A stretch of DNA of 64,000 bases from Arthrobacter stackebrandtii (GCF_017876675.1 NZ_JAGIOI010000001.1:744001-808000); one strand, 5' to 3'. Positions 1-11,922 are shown, counted from the stretch's first letter. Notes: a model not told the origin generated them from the sequence alone. A program made the numbers and translations.

Positions 1-1818
1 CCCGCTTCCCCCACCGGACCGGCCGCCGCACCGGCGTCCGGATCATTCCCTGCTCCGGGAACACCGCCTGCCCTGCCTGCCCGCCTGGGCGGCACGGAAC
101 TGGCCGAGTACCTGCGCGACCCGCAGCGCAGCCGCACCGTTGTGGTCATCTCCCACCTGCCTAGGAACCCGCTGCGCTACGACGCCGCAGCCCTCACCGC
201 AATGCTCGCCGGCGGGGCCGAGGTGTACGAACTCGCGAACGGGATCGAGACCCGCAAGCTGGAATCCGGCCTGGGCGATGACATGCACATCTTTGGCAAC
301 GCGGCGCGCGTCTACCCGTGCGGCCTCGGCTGGACCACGCGGATCTCCAGTCCGCACCTCCTCCACCACGCCGGCCAGCTGCCTGCCCTGTACGAGAAAA
401 TCGAGATGGAGGTGCTGGCCGCGGAGCATGCCGGCCGCCCGGCCGCAGCCCCCGCCACGGCATCCCTGCCCGTTGTCGCGGAGGCCCGGGTCCTGGGCTT
501 CCCCTCCGCGGACCGCGCCATGGTTGAGATGGCCGCCGACGGCACCCAGGCCGTGATCCGCAGTGAGGACCTGCTGCCTGACATCCCCATCGACTGGCTG
601 GTCTCCAAGGGCCAGGTGCTGTCCGGCGTCCTGGACGCAGCCGCCGGCACCTTCGACGTCCGCGGGCTGGTCCTGCCGCCCCTGTCCCCCATCAAAAAAT
701 ACCGGCACGGCGACGTGGCCATGGCCCGCGTCGTCTCTGTCCGCCCCGACCACGCCACGGTGCTGCTCTGGCCCGGCAGCACCTTCCGGATCGGTGTCGC
801 GGACATCTCCTCCAACGACCTCGACTCCGCCGAAGACCTCCTGACGGAGGATGAGGTGGTGCGGGTGCGCGTCCACTATGACAACGGCGCGGTCCGCTTG
901 TCCATGCTGGATGTGGACGACGACGAAGCTGCCGTTCCAGCCCCGCCCCTCCTTCGCGGCGGGCCGCCATGGCTGGACCCGGAGCGCCCCTATGCGTCGA
1001 TCCCCCACCGCGGTGCCCCCGTTTCCGTGCCGGCCCCGTGCCCGGCGGCCGGTGCCGGCGCAACCCTGCCCACCGCCGTCGGCCACGGCTTGGACCGGGA
1101 GCCGCCCACCGCGGCGGAACGGCGCACGGCACTGAAAACCACCCAGCTTGAGCTGGATTCGGCGCGGCACACCATTGACGAGCTGCTGGCGGAAACCCGC
1201 AAGAAGGGTGCCACCGACCAGCTGGCGCGGGTGCTGCAGGACCAGGTGGCGGAGCACCGGGAGGCGGCGGCGGACCTTGCGCGCCGCCTCAACGATGCCG
1301 AACGGCAGCTGGCCGCGGTCAAGGAGGAGCTGGCACGGACCAAGGCGTCGCTGGTGCAGTCAAGGCAGCGGCTGCGGGCGGATGCGTCGCGGTCGGAGAA
1401 GGCGGCCGGCCCGTTGTTCCTGGAGCCGGACAAGCAGTTCCACTACGAGCTCACGCAGGCCTGGGCCGAAACCGTCCCGCCGCACGACAAGGCGTCGCAC
1501 ACCCTGGGGACGTACCGGCTGGGCCAGCATTTTCTGGCGTCTTGGTCGGTGCTGACCGAGCCGCAGAGGGTGCGGGCGCTGCGGGCCGTGGTCGACCTTG
1601 TGGCCGACAGGCAGGGTCCGCTGCGCAAGCGCGAGCCGCACCACCTGCGCTCAAACGAGGGCGCGCATGCCGCCGCCGTCATGCGCGGGCACGATGTGTG
1701 CATGCGCCTGTACGTTGAGCAAAAGACACCCGGGGCGCTGCGCCTGCACTACTGGAAACTGGCCGGCGGCGGCCTGGAACTGCACGAGGTTGTCCCCCAC
1801 GACGTGGTCAAGCCCTGA
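1..1818 (+). CDS. S1-like / coiled-coil protein, 5' truncated by the window edge
   Basis: The reading frame is open from base 1 and ends at a TGA at 1816-1818, so at least 605 residues are visible and the true start lies outside. An N-terminal alpha/beta-looking segment (about residues 28-120) is followed by two consecutive beta-rich stretches (about 160-225 and 230-295) that read like S1/OB folds: the second has the pattern GDVAMARVVSV..ADIS...EDEVVRVRV..GAVRLSM. A proline-rich linker leads to a long heptad-like coiled coil (about 370-460, rich in E, A, L, R) and a C-terminal globular domain of about 140 residues. The S1 assignment suggests RNA or ssDNA binding; this is inference from pattern only. 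I do not recognise the N- or C-terminal domains, and no catalytic motif is evident. Confidence 0.75.
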   Translation, partial: PASPTGPAAAPASGSFPAPGTPPALPARLGGTELAEYLRDPQRSRTVVVISHLPRNPLRYDAAALTAMLAGGAEVYELANGIETRKLESGLGDDMHIFGNAARVYPCGLGWTTRISSPHLLHHAGQLPALYEKIEMEVLAAEHAGRPAAAPATASLPVVAEARVLGFPSADRAMVEMAADGTQAVIRSEDLLPDIPIDWLVSKGQVLSGVLDAAAGTFDVRGLVLPPLSPIKKYRHGDVAMARVVSVRPDHATVLLWPGSTFRIGVADISSNDLDSAEDLLTEDEVVRVRVHYDNGAVRLSMLDVDDDEAAVPAPPLLRGGPPWLDPERPYASIPHRGAPVSVPAPCPAAGAGATLPTAVGHGLDREPPTAAERRTALKTTQLELDSARHTIDELLAETRKKGATDQLARVLQDQVAEHREAAADLARRLNDAERQLAAVKEELARTKASLVQSRQRLRADASRSEKAAGPLFLEPDKQFHYELTQAWAETVPPHDKASHTLGTYRLGQHFLASWSVLTEPQRVRALRAVVDLVADRQGPLRKREPHHLRSNEGAHAAAVMRGHDVCMRLYVEQKTPGALRLHYWKLAGGGLELHEVVPHDVVKP

Positions 1819-1837
1819 CCCTCCCCTCCCCTCACCG

Positions 1838-1933
1838 ACGCCGCATCAGATAAACCCCGTTTTCCCCCAACGCCGCATCACATAATCGCCGTTTTCCCCC
1901 GACCCGGCATCACATGTTCGGCTGTTTCCACCA
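1838..1933. repeat. Three degenerate 32-bp tandem repeats
   Basis: Three consecutive 32-base units start at 1838, 1870 and 1902. Each begins ACGCCGCATCA or ACCCGGCATCA and ends in a C-rich stretch containing GTTTTCCCCC or TGTTTCCACC. They lie just after the stop of the S1-like protein and upstream of idi. Units 1 and 2 are closer to each other than to unit 3. No spacer structure like a CRISPR is present. Confidence 0.7.
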
Positions 1934-2056
1934 ACGCCGCCGGCCCAAAATTCCAGCGGCGGGTACGACGGATACACTGGACCACAATGCTACTTGCCCG
2001 GCGGAAAGACCTACCGGCCCTGTTGAGCTTGGACTGCGCGGAAGGATTTGTGCCCC

Positions 2057-2605
2057 ATGGGTGAAAACGTTGAACTTGTCAGGCTGCTCGATGAAGGCGG
2101 AAACGAGATCGGCACAGCCGACAAGTCAGTGGTCCACACCGCCGACACTCCGCTGCACCTGGCATTTTCCTGCCACCTTTTTGATGCCCAGGGCCGGACG
2201 CTGCTGACCCGCCGGGCACTGTCCAAGGTGACGTGGCCGGGTGTCTGGACTAACTCCTTCTGCGGCCACCCGGCGCCGGGCGAGAGTTTCGAGGACGCCA
2301 TCATCCGCCGCGCCGCCGTGGAGCTGAACATCATCGTGAGCAACATCCAGCCCGCACTGCCGGACTTCCGCTACCGCGCCACGGATGTCACGGGCATCGT
2401 TGAGAATGAGATTTGCCCGGTGTTCACGGCCGTTTATGAGGGCGACGGCGACATCTCGCCCAATCCCGACGAGGTCGCCGACTGGGGATGGTCCGACGTC
2501 GTCGATGTCGAGGAAGCCGTGTCGGCGGTCCCCTTTGCGTTCAGCCCGTGGATTGTGGAGCAGATCGCCGGGGGAATCTACACCGGCGGACGCCTGCAGT
2601 CATAG
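2057..2605 (+). CDS. idi: Isopentenyl-diphosphate delta-isomerase, type I
   Basis: Interconverts IPP and DMAPP, the C5 building blocks of isoprenoids (carotenoids, menaquinone) in the cytosol. The 182-residue product has the Nudix-like type I IDI fold. Residues matching the E. coli metal site and catalytic residues sit at a constant +2 offset: H27 and H34, C69-G-H71, and the E116-x-E118 pair in VENEICPVF. The ATG at 2057 is preceded by GAAGGA at 2041-2046; a TTG at 2048 in the same frame is too close to that site to be the start. It stands alone between the 32-bp repeats and a convergent SDR gene. Confidence 0.95.
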   Translation: MGENVELVRLLDEGGNEIGTADKSVVHTADTPLHLAFSCHLFDAQGRTLLTRRALSKVTWPGVWTNSFCGHPAPGESFEDAIIRRAAVELNIIVSNIQPALPDFRYRATDVTGIVENEICPVFTAVYEGDGDISPNPDEVADWGWSDVVDVEEAVSAVPFAFSPWIVEQIAGGIYTGGRLQS

Positions 2606-2678
2606 CCCGCCGGCCGGGATGCCCCGCCCCAAGGCTGTCCCGCACTGCCCGCACAAGCGGCGGCCCCGGGCCCGCGGT

Positions 2679-3497
2679 TCAGCCGTCCACCATGGCGGCG
2701 CTGTGCTCCCACAGTTGCACCGCGAGGGCACGGTCCTGCGCCAGCCTGCTCGTCTTGGCCGGTTTGCGCCGGGCGTAGTATTCCCCCGGTTCCCAGTCGA
2801 TGCCCGGCTGCGTGGTTGCGAGCCAGACAAGCGTGTCCGCCCCCTGCTCCGGGGACAGCATGAATCTCTTGGCCAGCCCGCCGTAGGTGAGCTTGACGGC
2901 CCTGGTCGACTCGGCGGAAAAGTTGCTGCCCACCACGCCGGGGTGGAATGCCGCGGCGTTGACTCCGTGGTCGCCGTGGCGGCGGTGCAGTTCCTTCGTG
3001 AACAGGACGTTGGCCAGCTTCGCATTGCCGTAGGCTGCGTTGGTTCCGTAGCGTTTTTCGGCGTCGAGGTCGTCGATGTCAAACCTGGCCATGGCCTTGT
3101 GCGCGGCGCTGGAGGTGTTGATGATGGTGGCCCTCGACGCCGCCAGCCGGTCAATCAGCAAGGTGGTCAGCAGGAACGGTGCCAGGTGGTTTACCTGGAA
3201 CGTCTTCTCATGGCCGTCGACCGTCAGCTCGCGGTGCCCCATGATGCCGCCGGCGTTGTTGGCCAGGACGTCAATCCGCGGGTACTTTTCCGCCAGGGCG
3301 GCTGCGAGCGCCCGCACCTGCGACAGCTCGGTGAAGTCGGCCAGAAAATAGTCTGCGTCCAGCTCTTCCGCGATGGCTTTGGTCTTCGACGGCGAACGGC
3401 CCACCAGCACGAGAGTGTCCCCGGGGTAGGCCAGCATTTTTGCTGCCGCGGCGCCGATCCCGTCGCTGGCACCTGTGATGACTGTTGTGCGTGGCAT
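2679..3497 (-). CDS. Short-chain dehydrogenase/reductase (SDR)
   Basis: A 272-residue NAD(P)-dependent oxidoreductase of the classical SDR superfamily, retinol-dehydrogenase/WWOX-like branch. The cofactor motif TGASDGIG is at residues 8-15, NNAGG follows in the middle of the Rossmann fold, and the catalytic YGNAK (YxxxK) is preceded by the NTSSAAH serine region. Substrate cannot be read from sequence. The ATG has AAGGA upstream on the minus strand. It is convergent with idi and there is no obvious operon partner. Confidence 0.9.
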   Translation of the reverse strand: MPRTTVITGASDGIGAAAAKMLAYPGDTLVLVGRSPSKTKAIAEELDADYFLADFTELSQVRALAAALAEKYPRIDVLANNAGGIMGHRELTVDGHEKTFQVNHLAPFLLTTLLIDRLAASRATIINTSSAAHKAMARFDIDDLDAEKRYGTNAAYGNAKLANVLFTKELHRRHGDHGVNAAAFHPGVVGSNFSAESTRAVKLTYGGLAKRFMLSPEQGADTLVWLATTQPGIDWEPGEYYARRKPAKTSRLAQDRALAVQLWEHSAAMVDG

Positions 3498-3568
3498 TGA
3501 ACGTCCTTAGATTGGTTTTCAGCCTACATCCGTCCTCTGGGAAGAACGTAGGAACCAGGGCTGGAGCG

Positions 3569-4375
3569 CTACTTGTCCGTCAAGGTCTCCAATGCCTGCC
3601 GCACCCAGCGGAGCATGATCTCCGGGTTGGTCAGGACCAAGCGCGCCGAGACCCGCAGGCAGGGCAGGCCCTCGATCATCATCAGGTTGTTGCGCACCAA
3701 ATCCTCTTCCCAAGCCGTGGGGTTGTTATGGTACGCGGCGCCATCGGTTTCCAGTCCGAGCAGCCCCTCGATGAGCAAGTCAACGTGGCCCATATTTCTG
3801 ACGTGGAACTGGCTCTGGACGTTGTACCCCGCTTGGCGCAGGTAATACCTGGCTAAGGTTTCAACGATGGACATCGACTGCGGATCGATCATGTCAATGA
3901 TGGCCCTGCCGTTGGCCCTTTGCCGCCCGGCAAAGGCGGCCCGCAGCTCCGGAATGGTGCAACGCTTGAGCACAACCGCAGACTCCAGCACCGCCAGTGC
4001 TTCCACCTCGGTGCCGCACTGGACACATTGGCGCAGGATGTCAAAGAGCGTTGGTACTCCGCTGATCTTGTGCACCACGCATCCTGGCACCGGGCGGCCG
4101 TGGGCTGTGGCTACGTGCGGCTGATCCGGGGGCTTGACAACCCAGAGGCCCAATTCTTCGGCTTGGCTGAAGCATGCCCGCCTGGCTTGGTGTTGTGCGA
4201 GCCGGACATCCAACGGGTGGGCACCCGGCAGCGCAAAGTATCCCGGCGCTACCTTGGTAATCAGCCCGTCCCTCTGTGCCACCGCGATGCCCCAGTCGGT
4301 ACACCCGTTCTCGATCAAGTCCCTGCGCCGGGCAACCTTGCCGAACTGCGCAATGTGCTCCACCACTAGATTCAT
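3569..4375 (-). CDS. AbiEi-like antitoxin domain / DUF559-like nuclease-fold protein
   Basis: A 268-residue protein. The N-terminus (MNLVVEHIAQFGKVARRRDL...) resembles the winged-helix domain of type IV AbiEi antitoxins. The C-terminal third (GHVDLLIEGLLGLETDGAAYHN...EEDLVRNNLMMIEGLPCLRVSA) resembles DUF559/Vsr-like PD-(D/E)XK nuclease-fold domains, with the D of HVDLL and E of LETDG as candidate catalytic residues. The start at 4375 is chosen because GGAGGGA lies at 4381-4387; a longer frame runs up to 4453 without a ribosome site. No AbiEii-type toxin is adjacent, so this is an orphan of a type common in actinobacteria rather than a complete abortive-infection pair. Function is not established. 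Confidence 0.8.
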   Translation of the reverse strand: MNLVVEHIAQFGKVARRRDLIENGCTDWGIAVAQRDGLITKVAPGYFALPGAHPLDVRLAQHQARRACFSQAEELGLWVVKPPDQPHVATAHGRPVPGCVVHKISGVPTLFDILRQCVQCGTEVEALAVLESAVVLKRCTIPELRAAFAGRQRANGRAIIDMIDPQSMSIVETLARYYLRQAGYNVQSQFHVRNMGHVDLLIEGLLGLETDGAAYHNNPTAWEEDLVRNNLMMIEGLPCLRVSARLVLTNPEIMLRWVRQALETLTDK

Positions 4376-5004
4376 TTCATTCCCTCCGCCGTTTGAGCAC
4401 CATGTTTCCGGCTCGGAAACATTGCAGTAAGGGCCGTCTGCTCGATTGTGCACAAGGGGGCCCGCGGCATAGCCTGTGGAGGAATGAATGCGGGCTCACC
4501 GGCCCGGGCCAGGGTACGTCCTGGCGCCTGCGATGCGATGTGCAGGTCGAATCCAGGGTGAATCTTTGGGCATGCGCCAGCCAGGCCGCCGGCATTGTGC
4601 ATGCCCACGGGTCCACTTTGCACATGCGAACGGCGGACCCCCTGCGGTTGCGCCACCATGATGGTGGCGCATTGCCGGCCCCCAAGCCGGAGCATGTCCA
4701 AAGTCGGTGGGCGATGGCAGGGATGGTCGGTGGGCGATTGCAGGGATGGTCGGTGGGCCATTACAGGGAGACGCGGCAGGAAATCGCACAGAAACCATGG
4801 ATTCCGGAGCGTGTGCGTGCGTACAATCAACTCGTCGTGACCGCGGTCTTACGATCCGGCAACCGTCACGCATCCCATGCGCAGATCCCCGGCCTGCCGG
4901 GCCTCCCCGCCGCGGCCACACCCCGTCCCGCCCCGCCCTTTCCGGGCGCAGCGCACCGGCCTTGGCCTGCGGAAAACTGCACCACCTTTCCAAAAGGTCC
5001 CAAC
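4376..5004. other. 629-bp intergenic region without a supported gene
   Basis: No frame here has both a ribosome site and a protein-like composition; an open frame on the + strand that continues into the secreted-protein gene looks like GC-driven openness. The region holds CATGCGC/GCATGC-rich words around 4560-4690 and three 23-bp tandem repeats at 4703-4771. The + strand promoter for the gene at 5005 probably lies near its 3' end. Confidence 0.6.
4703..4771. repeat. Three 23-bp tandem repeats
   Basis: Units begin at 4703, 4726 and 4749 and share the core GTCGGTGGGCGATTGCAGGG; the third unit is the most diverged. The repeat sits about 230 bp upstream of the secreted-protein gene. It may be a polymorphic minisatellite or a run of binding sites. 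Confidence 0.8.
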
Positions 5005-5799
5005 ATGAAACACCTCAGAGCATTGCTTCTTGTCCTGTTCGCCGCATCCGCCATGGTCGTCACGGCCGGTTCCGCCAGTGCAAGCCCGGCACCCACATCC
5101 ACGTCGTGCTCCTCCGGGAACATCGCCTCGGGCAGCTATGCCAGCCTGTCCATCACGGGCAACTGCACCATTCCCGACGGCGCCGTCGTCACCGTGGCCC
5201 GCCAGGTCACGCTGGCCAGGGGCGCCACCCTGAACGCCATGACGGCATCCACCGTGCACATCAGCGGCAACATCCTGGTGGTTCCCGGGGCAACCCTCTC
5301 GCTGGGCTGTTCCTTTGAGCTGACCCAGCCGCCGTTCCCGGGCGGGCCAGTTTTCTGCCCGGCAGGCGTTTCGCATGACCAGGTGGACGGCAACATCGTC
5401 GCCACAGGGGCCAAGACACTGAAAGTCAACGGCATCATGCTGAACGGAAACCTGGTGTCAGTTGGCGGCGGAGTGGCCGTCACCGGACCGGACGCCAGCA
5501 CCTGCGAGCAGCATCCGGCACCCCTGAACTTCCCGATCAAGGACAACACCATCAACGGCAACGTGATGATCGCCGGCTGGCAGGGCTGCTGGCTGGGCTA
5601 CATCCGCAACGTCCAGAACGGCAATGCGATCATCTTGGGCAACCACACCGGTGACGCCGACTCCACGGAAATCGTCACCAATACGATCCATGGCAACCTG
5701 ATCTGCCGGGCCAACACCCCGGTGCCCCAGATCGGCGATTCCCATGGCGAGGTGAACACCGTTTCCGGCCACAAGTTGGGCCAGTGCGCGGCACTGTAG
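5005..5799 (+). CDS. Secreted protein of unknown function
   Basis: A 264-residue protein with a clear Sec signal peptide (MKHLRALLLVLFAASAMVVTAGSASA, cleavage near residue 26). The mature part is rich in G, N, V, T and short repeated turns (GNCTIPDGA, ISGNILVVPG, VDGNIVATG, VNGIMLNGN, INGNVMIAG, IHGNLICR). This pattern suggests a right-handed beta-helix or bactofilin-like beta-solenoid; the fold is inferred from the periodicity. Five cysteines after the signal could form disulfides. AAAAGG at 4992-4997 precedes the ATG. It is convergent with the beta-galactosidase gene. I do not recognise a named family. Confidence 0.85.
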   Translation: MKHLRALLLVLFAASAMVVTAGSASASPAPTSTSCSSGNIASGSYASLSITGNCTIPDGAVVTVARQVTLARGATLNAMTASTVHISGNILVVPGATLSLGCSFELTQPPFPGGPVFCPAGVSHDQVDGNIVATGAKTLKVNGIMLNGNLVSVGGGVAVTGPDASTCEQHPAPLNFPIKDNTINGNVMIAGWQGCWLGYIRNVQNGNAIILGNHTGDADSTEIVTNTIHGNLICRANTPVPQIGDSHGEVNTVSGHKLGQCAAL

Positions 5800-5865
5800 C
5801 AGGCACACGGCGCAGGCACGCCAAATAACCGCAAGGGGGAAACGGCCAGGCGTCCGCTCCCTGCC

Positions 5866-5904
5866 AGGCCGGCACCCGTACGTTCCCCGCACCGGTGCCG
5901 GCCT
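5866..5904. terminator. Hairpin between convergent genes
   Basis: An 11-bp perfect stem (AGGCCGGCACC at 5866-5876 with GGTGCCGGCCT at 5894-5904) with a 17-base loop lies between the secreted-protein stop and the beta-galactosidase stop. A T-run is weak on both strands, so it may act as a bidirectional terminator or an mRNA 3'-end stabiliser. Confidence 0.5.
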
Positions 5905-5939
5905 TCCCGCGTGGCGACATGTTCGCCGCGGCCGCGGTG

Positions 5940-8978
<3,039 letters not shown>

Positions 8979-9050
8979 TCAGGACGGTCGGCCCGGTTTC
9001 AGGTGGGGCGGGTGTCAGGCCGGGCTGGCGGGGTGCCGCGCGGGATCCGG

Positions 9051-9791
9051 CTAGGGAGCCGCCTGCTGTGGGCCGCTGGCGATCATGCGGGCCACCTGCT
9101 GCTCGAGGGCGGCGAGGGTGACATCCGGCAGGACTATCACGCCGTCCAGTTCACGCCGGACCCTCTTGAGCGCTGTCTGGCGTTCGGCCGGGGTGGCGCC
9201 TTCGTTTTCCGCGATCTTGATGAGCTTGCGGGCGGTGCCCAGGCGTTGCTGCTCATCTGCGTTGAAGGCGGAATCCTTGATCCGGTGGGCCTCCTTCTCC
9301 GCCACTTCAAAGGCGACGGCGAAGGCGTTGACGGCGTTGCGGTAGTCGTCCCAGCGGCTCTTGGCAGGGACCTCGGTGCCATCCAGCGGGCGCAGCGCAT
9401 CGGCGTCGCGCTTGGCCCGGAGGAAGCCCACGGTCAGGGGCTCGCGGACGTCGCTCATCATGGGGAAGTCGATCAGCTTGGCGACGTCGAGTTCATAGCT
9501 GAGCCAGCGCTTGTTGATGGCGTCATGTTCGGCGAGGGTCTTGGCAACATCCGCCTCCGAATATCCGGTGCCGGCGGCCGGAGCGGCAGCCGCCTTCCCG
9601 TCCGCGGCGGCCGGCCGGTGTGTGGAGACATCGAGGCCGGCCACCTCGGGGTGCTGGAGCTTGTACAGCTCAATCTTGCGTTCGTGAGCCCGTTCCCGGG
9701 AGCCCAGAAAGGCGCGGAACCCGCCGGCGGCCATGCCTCCGAGGGGGAAGAGGAGCCACCAGTACGCGGAAAAAAGTTCAGGAAAGGACAT
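9051..9791 (-). CDS. Conserved-looking membrane-anchored protein of unknown function
   Basis: 246 residues. One N-terminal hydrophobic helix (about 8-29, YWWLLFPLGGMAAGGFRAFL) is followed by a charged helix (RERAHERKIELYKLQ), an Ala/Pro linker, and a soluble, mostly helical C-terminal domain. The topology suggests a cytoplasmic domain anchored in the membrane. The gene reads in the same direction as the beta-galactosidase and ends 162 bp before its start, with no sign of joint function. I do not recognise the family. Confidence 0.75.
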   Translation of the reverse strand: MSFPELFSAYWWLLFPLGGMAAGGFRAFLGSRERAHERKIELYKLQHPEVAGLDVSTHRPAAADGKAAAAPAAGTGYSEADVAKTLAEHDAINKRWLSYELDVAKLIDFPMMSDVREPLTVGFLRAKRDADALRPLDGTEVPAKSRWDDYRNAVNAFAVAFEVAEKEAHRIKDSAFNADEQQRLGTARKLIKIAENEGATPAERQTALKRVRRELDGVIVLPDVTLAALEQQVARMIASGPQQAAP

Positions 9792-9906
9792 ATTCCCATC
9801 GTGTCACCTTGCCGGCAGGGCACCAATAGTTACGGCGGGGTGTCGGCGGTGATTGTTCGCCCCGCTTCCGTTCAGGACCTCGCAACGCGGAGGGCGGAGC
9901 CGTCGA

Positions 9907-10668
9907 CTACGCGTCCGGTTCGGCCGGCCCGGCCAATACCGTCTGCCCGGCCAGGGCCTTCAACCCCACGGCGGAATTGCTGATGAGCTGGTAAGCGACC
10001 TCGATGATCCGGTCCCTGTTCGCGGTGGTGCCGCCCAGCACGGCGTCGATCAGCATGTTGTTGACCCCGCCCACCATGGACACTGCTGTCAGCCGGGCAA
10101 CGTCCAGGACACCCGCCAAGGCGTCATCGCCCGGGTTGGCAGCGAGCCGGGCGTCGGCTTCGGCGGCGTCGATCCCGCTCAGGAGCAGCAGCTGGCGCCT
10201 GGATTCCTCGGCGAACGCCGTCATGGATGCGTGCCGCTTGGATTCGAGTTCGTGCGAGACCCCCACAATCTCCACCAGGATGATCTGCGCGTGGCGGGGG
10301 TCCACCAGCATGTAGTTGACCACGGCGGCCATGCCCGCACGGACGGATTCATGCACATCGCTGGCCGGCGCCGACAGCGCCGCCACAACATCCTGCATCA
10401 GCCCGGTGGAGAGGGAGTCATAGACGGTGGTGAGCAGCTCTTCGCGTGATTCGAACGACTCGTAGAAATAACGTTCGCTCAGCCCCGCCTGTTGGCACAG
10501 CACCTTGATCTTGGCCGCCCCGTACCCCACGGTGCCGAACACCTCGATGCCGGCCCGGACCAGCCTCGCGCGCCGTTCCTTGGCGCGTTCGGAGGGCTGC
10601 AGACCGGAGTAAATCCTCCCCGCGGCTGCTGCCCGCGGGCGCTTCGTTCCGGTACCGGCCGCTTCCAT
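9907..10668 (-). CDS. TetR/AcrR-family transcriptional regulator
   Basis: A 253-residue regulator. After a basic, Ala-rich N-terminal extension, the helix-turn-helix runs from about residue 30 to 80 (ERRARLVRAGIEVFGTVGYGAAKIKVLCQQAGLSERYFYESFESREELL), which is a typical TetR DNA-binding domain. The C-terminal ligand domain is diverged. It is divergent from the alpha/beta hydrolase gene at 10825 with a 156-bp gap, which makes that gene its most likely target. The ligand is unknown. Confidence 0.9.
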   Translation of the reverse strand: MEAAGTGTKRPRAAAAGRIYSGLQPSERAKERRARLVRAGIEVFGTVGYGAAKIKVLCQQAGLSERYFYESFESREELLTTVYDSLSTGLMQDVVAALSAPASDVHESVRAGMAAVVNYMLVDPRHAQIILVEIVGVSHELESKRHASMTAFAEESRRQLLLLSGIDAAEADARLAANPGDDALAGVLDVARLTAVSMVGGVNNMLIDAVLGGTTANRDRIIEVAYQLISNSAVGLKALAGQTVLAGPAEPDA

Positions 10669-10824
10669 GCCCTCATACTAATGGACAGTCCCGCCGCAAA
10701 CACGAAGGATCGTGCATGTTCTGCACTTGTTGCCGGATTGTCACATTCGGCCGCCCCGGCGCCCGGCGCCCAGCGGCTGGCCGGGTTTCGGGTGCGGGGC
10801 GTGGAAGAATGAGGGGGAGCCACC

Positions 10825-11880
10825 ATGACAGTCAGAACAGCTTCCCCCAGCACCGCAGACCCGGGCGGCGGCCCCGAGCGCCCCGTCCCGGAGCCCCGGC
10901 ACACCCGGCAGATTCCGGACGTGCCGCGGCGGCTGTTTTTCCTGACCATGGGGGCTGCAGCCGCGACTACCGCATTCCAGGCCAACATTGCCGCGGACAC
11001 GCTGCTGACCGAGCGCACCCAGTACCGCGTCACCACCCCCGACAACGACGAGAACCGGGCGGCGGCGGAACAGTTCCCGGGCCGGACCTGGTACCTGCTG
11101 GCGGGTTTCCGGGTCAGCTACCGCGACGCCGGGCGCAAGCTGGCCGCGCTGCAGCCGGCCATGAACAAGCGCGCCCCGGCCTCCTACATCGGCTACTCCA
11201 ATGAGGGAATTGACGTGGCGCAGCTGTTCATCGCCATCCAGCGTGACGTGTACGCCCGCAACCTCGACACGATCTACTTCTACGGCGACAGCTTTGGCGG
11301 CATGGTGGCGGTGGTCCTGGGCTCGCTGCTGGCCTCGGCAGGGTTCAAGGTGAAGATGGTCGTCATGGGCTCCAGCCCCAGCAACGTTTCCGACACCCTC
11401 GACCCGGGCAAGGAGTACATCGACCTGGCCGGTCGGGTGGTGCCGTACCTTGGCGTTGTGGGGCGGATCGGTGCAGGCATTTGGGGCGGGCTGGCCAACC
11501 CGAACGGGCAGGGCATGTACCAGGCCGCGCGCCGGGGCATTTCATACTCCTTTGACCCCAGGAACAATTCGCTCATACTGAGCACCACCCAGGCAACCTT
11601 CCTGGCCGCCTTCCCGCGCCAGTACGACGGCGGACTGCCCGCCTCCACGGGGATCGGTCTTATCTACGACCCCGACGACTTCATTGTGAACGCCTCCGCC
11701 GCCATCCGCGGCTGGGAGGCGCTGCTGCCGCGCAACCCGCGCTTTGAATACGGCGTCCCCAAGACCGGCCATGCCAGCCCGGAAATCCACCCGGATGTCT
11801 ACCGCACGGCGCTCTCCGTGGTGCTCGACGAGCTGGACCCGCCGCCCGTCACGTCCAGGCCGGTCCAGCCCATCTTCTAG
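10825..11880 (+). CDS. Alpha/beta-hydrolase-fold protein, probably exported or membrane anchored
   Basis: 351 residues. PRRLFFLTMGAAAATT (about 33-48) looks like a Tat-type or uncleaved N-terminal signal. The nucleophile elbow GDSFGG (about residues 153-158) is the GxSxG motif of lipases and esterases; a C-terminal TGHASPEIH supplies a candidate catalytic histidine, and YDPDDF a candidate aspartate. Substrate is unknown. A GGGGAG site precedes the ATG. It is divergently arranged with the TetR gene, which probably controls it. The 67-bp palindromic element follows 42 bp after the stop. Confidence 0.8.
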   Translation: MTVRTASPSTADPGGGPERPVPEPRHTRQIPDVPRRLFFLTMGAAAATTAFQANIAADTLLTERTQYRVTTPDNDENRAAAEQFPGRTWYLLAGFRVSYRDAGRKLAALQPAMNKRAPASYIGYSNEGIDVAQLFIAIQRDVYARNLDTIYFYGDSFGGMVAVVLGSLLASAGFKVKMVVMGSSPSNVSDTLDPGKEYIDLAGRVVPYLGVVGRIGAGIWGGLANPNGQGMYQAARRGISYSFDPRNNSLILSTTQATFLAAFPRQYDGGLPASTGIGLIYDPDDFIVNASAAIRGWEALLPRNPRFEYGVPKTGHASPEIHPDVYRTALSVVLDELDPPPVTSRPVQPIF

Positions 11881-11922
11881 CCGCTGTGTGCGTCAGGGGA
11901 CCCCCGTCCGTCCCCGCTCCGA

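Noticed and set aside
2385-3500. 371-codon + strand frame over the idi end and the SDR gene
   Set aside because: It overlaps both genes in wrong frames and lacks protein-like composition; the SDR motifs are on the opposite strand.
4703-4771. Short repeats considered as a CRISPR array
   Set aside because: The 23-bp units are adjacent with no spacers and no cas genes are present.
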